From Rhizobiaceae bacterium (GTDB lineage: Bacteria > Pseudomonadota > Alphaproteobacteria > Rhizobiales > Rhizobiaceae), in contig JASJDO010000026.1 of NCBI GenBank assembly GCA_030065115.1, positions 1 to 33,600 on the forward strand: a DNA stretch of 33,600 bases. The letters are read 5' to 3'. Positions 1 to 6,594 of the stretch are shown here, one piece after another (position 1 is the first letter of the stretch; each line of letters begins with the position of its first letter). The notes beneath the pieces were generated by a model, which saw only the letters and a list, made by a program, of their open reading frames with translations, made no database searches and was not told the origin of the DNA. A program made the position numbers and the translations under genes.

Positions 1-968
1 CAATCGAGATTTGGCACGCAGAACATTTCGACAAACCGGTCCTCTACGGCATAGAGAAAGACCTGACCAAAAGACACCGTATTGCAGATACAGACCGGCT
101 CCCTAAAGTTCTCGGCTCTGACTACACGCGATCCGATCCAATGCTTTGGGTAGAAGGTGTTGACTGTTTTACAAACGAAAGAGCGCTGGTTCCCTATGAA
201 ATGGTTCATGCCGACTACACCCATCCCGGCCCACCCATCCATAGTGTTTTTCATGCCAGCACCAACGGACTTGCCTCTGGAAATCACAGGTTGGAAGCAA
301 TCTGCCACGCGATTACGGAATTGATGGAACGCGATGCGTTGACCTTGTGGCATCAACTGACTTCAAGAGAAAAATCCGCGACGCGACTTGATGTGTCGAC
401 AATTGATAATCCGCAATCCCAGGAACTCCTGAAAAAATTGGAGACTGCTGGTTTGGAATGTGGTCTTTGGGACGTTACGTCAGATATTGACGTTCCTTGC
501 GTATTGGCCCTGATCAGGGAAACGGATGGCGCGACCGGGCATCTTGGCCTTGGTTCCGGCTGCCATCTTGACAGAAGTGTAGCGACACGACGCGCATTGA
601 CCGAAGCTGCACAAACCAGATTGAACTATATCAGTGGTGCACGGGACGATCTTCATCTGTCCGAGTATTCTCTGGAAGGACTTGCTGAAAAACTGGCGTT
701 TGCCGATGAACTATTCGATCTCAACACTTCATTCAAAACTTTCCACGGCTTGCCCAGTAATACATTCTCATCGCTGGAACAGGATTTGGATCATTTACTC
801 TCCAGCCTTTCCGCGGTGGGTATCAAGGAAGCGATTGCTGTCGAGCTGACCAGGCCTGAAGTGGGTGTTGATGTGATCCGCATGGTGATACCGGGACTTG
901 AATCGCCACATGATGATGAAACCTATCAGCCAGGTGAACGGGCGGGAGCATTGCAAAATGGCAGGTGA
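1..968 (+). CDS. YcaO-family cyclodehydratase/thioamidation enzyme (5' end outside window)
   Basis: The reading frame is open from base 3, so only the last 321 residues are visible and the N-terminus lies upstream. YcaO proteins activate peptide backbone amides with ATP, giving azolines or, with TfuA, thioamides. Visible family signatures are the E-x-W-H segment at the very start, the 'GLASGN...EA...E..ERDA' block (about residues 93-115 of the visible part), 'LGSGCHLD', and the 'LTEAAQTRL' block followed by 'SGARDD', typical of RiPP YcaOs. The C-terminus ends in QNGR and lacks the proline-rich PxPxP tail of many azoline-forming YcaOs. The gene overlaps the downstream tfuA-like gene by 11 nt, so the two are probably translationally coupled. 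The family call is secure. The exact chemistry (thioamide versus azoline) is inferred from the TfuA partner. Confidence 0.93.
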   Translation, partial: IEIWHAEHFDKPVLYGIEKDLTKRHRIADTDRLPKVLGSDYTRSDPMLWVEGVDCFTNERALVPYEMVHADYTHPGPPIHSVFHASTNGLASGNHRLEAICHAITELMERDALTLWHQLTSREKSATRLDVSTIDNPQSQELLKKLETAGLECGLWDVTSDIDVPCVLALIRETDGATGHLGLGSGCHLDRSVATRRALTEAAQTRLNYISGARDDLHLSEYSLEGLAEKLAFADELFDLNTSFKTFHGLPSNTFSSLEQDLDHLLSSLSAVGIKEAIAVELTRPEVGVDVIRMVIPGLESPHDDETYQPGERAGALQNGR

Positions 969-1752
969 TATTATCGCTTTTGCAGGCCCATCCATTGCGG
1001 GCATTGAGTTGGATGCGTTTCAGCAAATTGAGTTTCGCGCCCCCTGCCGGCAAGGGGATATATTTCTTGCCACACGTGAGACGCCCTCTGTCATTGCGAT
1101 CATAGACGGATATTTTGAGGGACAGCCATCTGTCTGGCATAAGGAAATTCTGCATGCACTCCACGAAGGCATTCATGTTCTCGGCGCTTCGAGCATGGGC
1201 GCATTGAGGGCGGCAGAAGTACATACTTTCGGAATGCGCGGGGTCGGTGAAGTCTTCAAGGCATACAGGGATGGTGTAGTTGAGGATGATGATGAAGTTG
1301 CCTTGGTCCATGGGCCCGAAGAACTTGGATATCCTGCTTTGAGTGAACCGATGATCAATGTGCGTGCAACCTGCTCTTTCGCAATAGAACAGGACATTTT
1401 GTCTGCGCGGGACGCTGAGTTGGTTTGTGAAACTGCCAAATCAACCTTCTACAAAGAACGGACTTGGGACACGATTATTCAGGCCTTGGATGTTTCTGCA
1501 CTAGAGGATTTTGATCTTGCTACGTTCGCCCATTGGCTTTCTGAAAATGCGTTGGATCAGAAGAGAATAGACGCGCTTGAATTGCTGGAAATTCTGCAGC
1601 ATGGAGAGTTCTCCACACGGTTTGTTCCCGAATTTGAGTTTGTTGTGACAGAATTCTGGCAACGATGTACGGCTGTTTGGTTGTCACAAAATGTGTCAGC
1701 GCAAACAATGGCTGAAAATCCGGATGCTGGTGGTTATCGCCTGTTTGACTGA
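958..1752 (+). CDS. TfuA-like protein (YcaO partner)
   Basis: This 264-residue protein matches the TfuA-like family first named from the trifolitoxin locus. TfuA partners of YcaO enzymes are thought to deliver sulfide for backbone thioamidation, as in thioviridamide-type RiPPs and methanogen McrA. Visible signatures are an N-terminal 'FAGPS', the 'DGYF' turn, 'VWHKEIL', the 'GASSMGALRAAE' block, 'GMRGVGEVF' and the acidic 'DDDEVA..H' stretch. The start at 958 is chosen because GGGAG at 944-948 lies 9 nt upstream and FAGPS then falls close to the N-terminus; an in-frame ATG at 898 would extend it deep into ycaO. It overlaps ycaO by 11 nt, so the two products are probably made together and act as a complex in the cytoplasm. 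Confidence 0.92.
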   Translation: MAGDIIAFAGPSIAGIELDAFQQIEFRAPCRQGDIFLATRETPSVIAIIDGYFEGQPSVWHKEILHALHEGIHVLGASSMGALRAAEVHTFGMRGVGEVFKAYRDGVVEDDDEVALVHGPEELGYPALSEPMINVRATCSFAIEQDILSARDAELVCETAKSTFYKERTWDTIIQALDVSALEDFDLATFAHWLSENALDQKRIDALELLEILQHGEFSTRFVPEFEFVVTEFWQRCTAVWLSQNVSAQTMAENPDAGGYRLFD

Positions 1753-1829
1753 TTGCCTCGACACGCTTCTTGTAATCCATTGTTTTTCAGATAAGAATTA
1801 TCCTCAAGGGGCAGAAGCTGGATGAGCTG

Positions 1830-3086
1830 ATGCAAGGTACACGTTTTAAACTTTTTCCGCAGCCGCGATTTCTGGAAGAATACGCGGAGCCTGAGATTGT
1901 AATGGTTTCGTCTCCTGCGGGGAGCCTTGAGCCCGGTCCTGCCGACGATCGCATGTACACAATCTACCCTATTGGAAAACCGCAACCCTATGGAATTTCG
2001 CCAGACGGTGATGATGCGCTTGCCCCACCATGGACCGGAGAGGTCCATCCGCTTGCGATGCCAGACGAAGAGGGGCATTTCGACTATCTGGAACCAGGAA
2101 CCGAGCAGTTTGAAGCAGCTCATTTGTTTGGGACCATACGCTTTGTACTTGATATCTGGGAAGGGTATTTTGGCCGCAAAATTCCTTGGCATGGGGCGTC
2201 CCATTATGAGCGTCAGGAACTCACGATTTTACCCACCCTAGACAATGCCTATTCCGGCTTTGGCTTTATCGAAATGGGTGGCGACTTCAAACATGGTGGC
2301 TACAAACCCTTCAGCCTGAATTTCGATGTTATTGCCCATGAAGTAGGGCATGCGATTATTTATTCAGAAGTCGGTGTGCCTGATCCAGGTACCCCGGTTG
2401 GAGAGTATTTTGGATTTCATGAGAGTGCTGCAGATCTGGTGGCGCTTGTGTCGTCGCTTCATTTCAACACTTTGGTGGATCACCTGCTCGAAAACACCCG
2501 CGGCAATCTGTACATGCTCAATGCCATCAATCGGATGGCAGAACTCTCTGGCAACAAACAAATTCGAATAGCCGCGAATGACAAGCGTTTGTCGGATTAT
2601 GCAGATGGCTGGATCAAGGAACACAAGCTTTCCCAGCCGCTTACAGGAGCCTTCTTTGATATCCTGGTAGACATATTTCACGAATGTTTGGTGGACCGGG
2701 AGTGTATTTCTCCCGAGATGGAAGACCTGTCTGACAAGCTTCTCGCAACACCTGATTATGCTCCAATCATGCAGGAGCTGTTTGACGAAGCCTATGTTGC
2801 CAAACCGGTTGAATTCAAAGACGCCCTTTTGGAAGCAAGGGATATTCTGGGAACTTATTTAGCGGATACCTGGCGATTGCTCGACCGGAACGAACTGGAT
2901 TTTGTTCATGTTGCCCGAACTTTTGAAGCAGTCGAGCAGCATCATACAGGCGGCCGCTTTCAGAAAATCATTCGTGGCAATTTTGATATTCGCGATATTG
3001 GTTGGGTTGAAATAGGGCCGCAGCTCGCGCCGTTGCAAAAGGACAGTCACGCAAATTCCGTGAGAACGCTTATGCCGCTGGACTAA
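1830..3086 (+). CDS. Gluzincin-type zinc metallopeptidase (thermolysin-like), RiPP-locus associated
   Basis: The 418-residue protein contains HEVGH at residues 170-174 (two zinc-ligand histidines with catalytic Glu171). HESAAD at 197-202 supplies a plausible third ligand, Glu198, 24 residues on, which is the HExxH-(about 24)-E layout of gluzincins such as the M4 family. No signal peptide or membrane segment is visible, unlike secreted thermolysins, so it is probably cytoplasmic. It starts 77 nt after the tfuA-like gene and ends 57 nt before the repeat protein, on the same strand. A role as maturation protease for that repeat protein, or as a self-contained modifying enzyme, is inference from position. 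The start is weakly defined: GGA at 1820-1822 is close to the ATG, and the stronger AAGGGGC at 1806-1812 lies 17 nt away. The metallopeptidase call is firm; the substrate is unknown. Confidence 0.85.
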   Translation: MQGTRFKLFPQPRFLEEYAEPEIVMVSSPAGSLEPGPADDRMYTIYPIGKPQPYGISPDGDDALAPPWTGEVHPLAMPDEEGHFDYLEPGTEQFEAAHLFGTIRFVLDIWEGYFGRKIPWHGASHYERQELTILPTLDNAYSGFGFIEMGGDFKHGGYKPFSLNFDVIAHEVGHAIIYSEVGVPDPGTPVGEYFGFHESAADLVALVSSLHFNTLVDHLLENTRGNLYMLNAINRMAELSGNKQIRIAANDKRLSDYADGWIKEHKLSQPLTGAFFDILVDIFHECLVDRECISPEMEDLSDKLLATPDYAPIMQELFDEAYVAKPVEFKDALLEARDILGTYLADTWRLLDRNELDFVHVARTFEAVEQHHTGGRFQKIIRGNFDIRDIGWVEIGPQLAPLQKDSHANSVRTLMPLD

Positions 3087-3143
3087 AAGAAGATTCTTGG
3101 ATAATCTATTCGTAGGGGCGAGTATTATTTTTATGGGGGACAT

Positions 3144-3683
3144 ATGTCCGAAACACTCAGCACTCACTCTAGCGTGGTCCTTTTTGGCAAAATCGTCGAG
3201 GACCTGAAAGTAATTCCGGAAAAGAAATCTGGTGTTAAGGCATCAGACGCTCCCGCATTCGCTCGCATTTATGGCTTCAGTTTTGGAGGCGCTTATTCTT
3301 CGATGGCAGCGCCGACATTAATGTTGGTACATGGCCCTGGCATACCGGCCATAAAAGCTGAAGTTGCTGGTCCGGGTCTGGATGACGATGATCCCTTTTA
3401 CAAGTCACTTAAAGTTTGGGCTTATGACCAGTCTGATGATTCAACCATGCTGGATGTTTCCTCGGGAACCATTGAGCAATTATTGTTGAATGATCCTGGG
3501 TATGATGGACCTCGCGTTTCTGGCGCAAAGGTCTCTGGTGCAAAGGTGGCTGGTGCTAAAGTTGCAGGTGCAAAAGTCTCTGGTGCCAAGGTTGCGGGTG
3601 CAAAAGTTTCAGGTGCCAAACTTTCAGGGGCTCGGGTATCCGGTGCTAAACTTTCTGGCGCTCGGGGCGACGCTAGCGACTAA
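3144..3683 (+). CDS. Cys-free protein with C-terminal pentapeptide-repeat tail; candidate RiPP precursor
   Basis: The 179-residue product starts after a strong GGGGGA ribosome site (3135-3140, 3 nt before ATG). Residues 1-124 form a non-repetitive region I do not recognise, with a glycine/hydrophobic patch (about 44-70), an acidic DDDD at 80-83 and a 'VWAYD...LDVSSGTIEQLLL' segment. Residues 125-174 are ten exact five-residue units [VL][SA]GA[KR], then GDASD. Read in register as A-K-V-S-G the units fit the A(D/N)LxX pentapeptide-repeat pattern, but with Lys/Arg where Asp/Asn is usual, giving +10 charge. Seven units carry Ser, there is no Cys anywhere, and the tail has no Thr. Lying directly downstream of YcaO, TfuA and a peptidase, it is the best candidate substrate. 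Alternatively it is a small beta-helical protein with a non-substrate role. A hairpin follows the stop. Confidence 0.85.
   Translation: MSETLSTHSSVVLFGKIVEDLKVIPEKKSGVKASDAPAFARIYGFSFGGAYSSMAAPTLMLVHGPGIPAIKAEVAGPGLDDDDPFYKSLKVWAYDQSDDSTMLDVSSGTIEQLLLNDPGYDGPRVSGAKVSGAKVAGAKVAGAKVSGAKVAGAKVSGAKLSGARVSGAKLSGARGDASD
3516..3665 (+). repeat. Ten tandem 15-bp units encoding [VL][SA]GA[KR]
   Basis: Ten in-frame 15-nt units encode residues 125-174 of the repeat protein. The units run V-S, V-S, V-A, V-A, V-S, V-A, V-S, L-S, V-S, L-S, each followed by GA and then K or R (R in units 8 and 10). Third codon positions differ widely between units (Gly GGC/GGT/GGG, Ala GCA/GCT/GCC, Lys AAA/AAG, Ser TCT/TCA/TCC). 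Protein identity is therefore much higher than DNA identity, which argues for selection on the peptide rather than recent slippage. Confidence 0.95.
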
Positions 3684-3714
3684 GTCCGCTTCATCAATAT
3701 TTAGAGTGCTTCAC

Positions 3715-3741
3715 GGGCAGGCATAATTTACAAGCCTGCCC
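3715..3741. terminator. GC-rich hairpin between convergent genes
   Basis: GGGCAGGC (3715-3722) and GCCTGCCC (3734-3741) form a perfect 8-bp stem with an 11-nt loop. On the + strand it is followed by a short TTCTT. It sits 32 nt after the repeat-protein stop and overlaps the last codons of the convergent adenylate cyclase gene, so it could terminate transcription from the + side. The U-tract is poor, so the call is moderate. Confidence 0.5.
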
Positions 3742-5503
3742 TTCTTAATCCTTCGATAAAGTGTTCAGTGTCCTGATCATGAAAGTCAGGCAAAATCGAT
3801 GCCCAGTGATCCAGATTGAAATTTGGATGCGCTTTCATAATTAGCGCCGCCTGCTGTTTGGCTTCATCCGTTTTTCCCAACATGCCATAGGAAGCTGCGA
3901 GTATCCGGCGCCCTTCCGTAGGGTTCTGCATGGTTTTGATGGTGGCGATCGCCTTGTCATATTCCTTGAGATTGTAATATGCACCGCCCAGATGCCAGAC
4001 ATACTGGTCTGGATAAAACGGGTTTAGACGCATGGCTTTTTCAAGAAGAGCAATTGCTTCTTCCGAGCGCCCGCAATGGGCAAGCGCATCGGCCATGTCT
4101 GACATCAAATCTGCGTCGTTTGGATTTAGTTGCTGTGCCCGCTCATATGCGCTGATAGCGGCTTCATATTCTTTTCGATAAAGGTGAGAAAAGCCAAGCT
4201 CCCCAAACCCTCGTGCATCCTGAGTGTCAATATTGATTGCATTTTGTGCCAGATCGAGTGCGTTGTCCAAAGCCTTTTCCCGATCAGCTACCCAATTGTA
4301 GCGCCAGTCAAGATTTAGCGTTCTAGACTTTGCAGCAAAGGCACGCGCATATTTCGGGTCGCTGCCAAGCGCCGATTCATACAAGGATCTTGCACGACTG
4401 ACACCATCGCGTGTGTAACTGAGAATATATTTTTGCCCCTGCAGCACGAAACCATATGCCGCCATATTGGCAGGCGGCAGTTGACGAAGGCGTTCGATTT
4501 CAGAGGTTTCGATCTTTGCAGCGGTTGCCGACACAATCGTCTGTGTAATTTCATCTTGAAGGTCAAACAGATCATCAAAATTACGATTATATTGTTCTCC
4601 CCAAATCGTACGGTCCCGGATCACATCCACCAATTGGATTGTAATTCTTATGCGGGTACCCGCCATACGAACCGAGCCATTGACGACGTACCGCACTCCC
4701 AATTCATTGGCAGCTTCTTTTGGCGTAATTTGACGATCAACATAAACATAAGCCGAACCGCGTGAGATTACGAAAAACTGCTGGAAACGTGAAAGACTGG
4801 TCGTAATGTCTTCCGTCAATCCATCGGCAAACCAACTATTGCCTTGATCACTTCCCTGAAACGTAAAGGGCAGGACCACGATGGATTGATCGATGATTGG
4901 GTCTCCCTTAAAGCTCGTTTGTTCATTGCGTTCCCTGCGTCCACCCGCAGTCATTGCAGCACTGGTTGGGTCTTCGTGTACCTGGAAAACCTCGACCTCA
5001 TCCTTGATGTTTTTAAATTTCTGCGCCCCAAGATACTCGTAACCAACGGTCATCTTGTTGGCGATGCTGTCATACACCGGCCCCGAAATGCAGATGCGGC
5101 CAGGTGAAGCAAACGACTCGATACGAGCTGCAATGTTGATGCTTTCTCCGGTGAGTTCCTTTTCTCCAAAAAGAACATCACCAATATTGACGCCGAAGCG
5201 GAATACGATTTGTTTGCTCTCGGGCACATTTTCGTTAAGCGAAGAAATGGTTTTCTGGATCGCAAGCGCGAATCCCACAGCATCCACCGCACTGTCAAAC
5301 AGCATAAAGACACCATCGCCCGCCGTGCTAACAATCTCTCCCGAGTAGTCACCAACCAGTTTTTCAAACGCATCCACTCGCTGCTTCACAGCAACGGTGG
5401 TTTCAACCTCATCTTCCCCCATCATACGGCTGTAGTTGACTACATCAGCAAAAATGATTGCCGATAGTCTACGTTTGAGCCCTTTGTTTGCCAGCGTCGT
5501 CAT
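3728..5503 (-). CDS. Class III adenylate/guanylate cyclase with C-terminal TPR region
   Basis: The 591-residue protein begins with a class III nucleotidyl cyclase domain (about residues 10-180). It has metal-binding Asp20 in 'IIFADVVNYS', Asp63 in 'TAGDGVF', and the transition-state Asn123/Arg127 pair in 'INIAAR'. A middle region (about 205-340, 'VLPF....WFADGLTEDI') resembles the TolB-like segment common in rhizobial cyclases. The remainder (about 380-570) contains TPR-like helices ('AISAYERAQQLNPND', 'AIALLEKAMRLNP'). No membrane segment is evident, so it should act in the cytoplasm, making cAMP (or cGMP) in response to a partner bound by the TPRs. It follows the GNAT gene by 29 nt on the same strand, suggesting an operon. 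The catalytic residues look intact. Confidence 0.93.
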   Translation of the reverse strand: MTTLANKGLKRRLSAIIFADVVNYSRMMGEDEVETTVAVKQRVDAFEKLVGDYSGEIVSTAGDGVFMLFDSAVDAVGFALAIQKTISSLNENVPESKQIVFRFGVNIGDVLFGEKELTGESINIAARIESFASPGRICISGPVYDSIANKMTVGYEYLGAQKFKNIKDEVEVFQVHEDPTSAAMTAGGRRERNEQTSFKGDPIIDQSIVVLPFTFQGSDQGNSWFADGLTEDITTSLSRFQQFFVISRGSAYVYVDRQITPKEAANELGVRYVVNGSVRMAGTRIRITIQLVDVIRDRTIWGEQYNRNFDDLFDLQDEITQTIVSATAAKIETSEIERLRQLPPANMAAYGFVLQGQKYILSYTRDGVSRARSLYESALGSDPKYARAFAAKSRTLNLDWRYNWVADREKALDNALDLAQNAINIDTQDARGFGELGFSHLYRKEYEAAISAYERAQQLNPNDADLMSDMADALAHCGRSEEAIALLEKAMRLNPFYPDQYVWHLGGAYYNLKEYDKAIATIKTMQNPTEGRRILAASYGMLGKTDEAKQQAALIMKAHPNFNLDHWASILPDFHDQDTEHFIEGLRRAGL

Positions 5504-5532
5504 TTCAGTTTCAATCGTGTAGCAATTCTTTC

Positions 5533-6114
5533 TTATATCATTTCAAACTGGGAGGATCTGAATTTCTCAGCCACTTTGGGTCGTATTTTCACCCATTCAG
5601 ACTTCAACAATCCGACAAGTATTGTGTCGTAGTATTTGCCTTCCGCAAACCAGCCTTCCCGAATACGCCCCTCTTCCACAAATCCGTGTCTTTTGATGAT
5701 CGTGCTGGTTGCGACATTGTCATCACGATACATGGTCGAGACACGATTAAGTCGCAGCGTATCAAATGCCATGTCCAAAAGCGTTAACATCATTGCCGAC
5801 GCCAGTCCCTTACCACGAAATTCTTTGTTTACAAACAAGGGGATGACAGCGTCGCCATGAATATAATTGATCTTTTGCAGACCACACATACCAATTGCTT
5901 CACCCTTCTGGGTCTCCGCCATGTACCAGATTGCGACCGGGGGTTCGCGATGTTGGAGGATGCTTTTCCAACTTTCTTCAACAAATGTCTGACCTACGGC
6001 AACTGGTAAACTTTGGTCAAACAAAGCAACATCGCCGAAATCTGCAAACCAATCGGCAATCTGGGAAATATCTTCTGGGCCTAAGGGCCGGAAATTAATC
6101 AATATTTTGCTCAT
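5533..6114 (-). CDS. GNAT-family N-acetyltransferase
   Basis: This 193-residue protein (from ATG at 6114) is a GNAT acetyltransferase of the RimJ/RimL-like branch. It has an N-terminal 'FRPLGPEDI' strand, the acetyl-CoA binding loop 'EFRGKGLA' and the typical C-terminal 'STIIKRHGFVEEGRIREG' segment. Substrate is unknown; relatives acetylate protein N-termini, antibiotics or polyamines. An in-frame GTG at 6138 would add eight residues, and neither start has a convincing ribosome site. The ATG is preferred because the GNAT fold begins right after it. It is the first gene of a probable two-gene unit with the adenylate cyclase. Confidence 0.88.
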   Translation of the reverse strand: MSKILINFRPLGPEDISQIADWFADFGDVALFDQSLPVAVGQTFVEESWKSILQHREPPVAIWYMAETQKGEAIGMCGLQKINYIHGDAVIPLFVNKEFRGKGLASAMMLTLLDMAFDTLRLNRVSTMYRDDNVATSTIIKRHGFVEEGRIREGWFAEGKYYDTILVGLLKSEWVKIRPKVAEKFRSSQFEMI

Positions 6115-6237
6115 AGGTTCATTTTTTAACTGTTCCACACGACGTCACGATATGGCTTCCATGGGTAAAAGGGAAGGGGAAGTGTCACTCAGGATTAACC
6201 GCCCATGAGCGAAAATCACGATGAAATCACTTCGATG

Positions 6238-6251
6238 TTGATAATCGTCAA
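6238..6251. promoter_or_regulatory. FNR/FixK-like half-matched box
   Basis: TTGAT-AATC-GTCAA matches the FNR/FixK consensus TTGAT-N4-ATCAA at 9 of 10 positions. It lies between the divergent GNAT and small hypothetical genes, next to a CRP-like dyad. About one such one-mismatch hit is expected by chance in 33.6 kb, so the call is weak. Confidence 0.25.
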
Positions 6252-6257
6252 TTCACT

Positions 6258-6279
6258 TTCTGTGACAGATTACACAGAA
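6258..6279. promoter_or_regulatory. CRP-like dyad in the divergent intergenic region
   Basis: TTCTGTG (6258-6264) and CACAGAA (6273-6279) form a perfect 7-bp inverted repeat with an 8-nt spacer. The core TGTGA-N6-ACACA differs from the CRP consensus TGTGA-N6-TCACA at one base. A TATATT element at 6298-6303 would place a + strand transcription start near 6310 and the dyad centre at about -41.5, the class II activator position. The same region is upstream of the leftward GNAT-adenylate cyclase genes. Regulation is inferred, not shown. Confidence 0.38.
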
Positions 6280-6372
6280 TTGCCGCAAATGCGTTTCTAT
6301 ATTTGAATCGTAGCGGAACAGTAATGCGTAAGAAGTCCGCACAAAAGACAGGCGTCAATCGGGAGAGAAGGC

Positions 6373-6582
6373 ATGACCAAGGGTTGTGACTACAAGATAT
6401 TTGGATCAGACGAGCGTTTTGCGGACCGTGCGGTTGTTCGCATCAATGCAGCCGGTTTGAAATCATCTCCAGAAAACCAGAACCGGACTTTTGTTCCATT
6501 CGCGGGATTTGACGGCCAGCAGCTTGCAGGCACTGGCGCTCTGGTATGGGAAGGCGAACTTCTTAGCGAGCGTCTTCACTAG
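6373..6582 (+). CDS. Small hypothetical protein (69 aa)
   Basis: The 69-residue frame starts at an ATG preceded by a purine-rich GGGAGAGAAGG (6361-6371), a strong ribosome site, and it overlaps no other gene. It is soluble, with one Cys (residue 5), no membrane segment and a mixed charged composition. I recognise no family. It ends 12 nt before the convergent HAD gene. A possible promoter with a CRP-like dyad lies about 100 nt upstream. The site and clean spacing favour a real gene; lack of a recognisable family keeps confidence moderate. Confidence 0.55.
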   Translation: MTKGCDYKIFGSDERFADRAVVRINAAGLKSSPENQNRTFVPFAGFDGQQLAGTGALVWEGELLSERLH

Positions 6583-6594
6583 GTTTTATCAAGC

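Noticed and set aside
823-1311. 162-residue - strand frame opposite the tfuA-like gene
   Set aside because: It overlaps two well-supported genes and has no family signature or ribosome site. It is a shadow frame.
3422-3619. - strand frame with APETFAPAT-type repeats
   Set aside because: It is the complement of the + strand repeat, which has the strong ribosome site and fits the operon.
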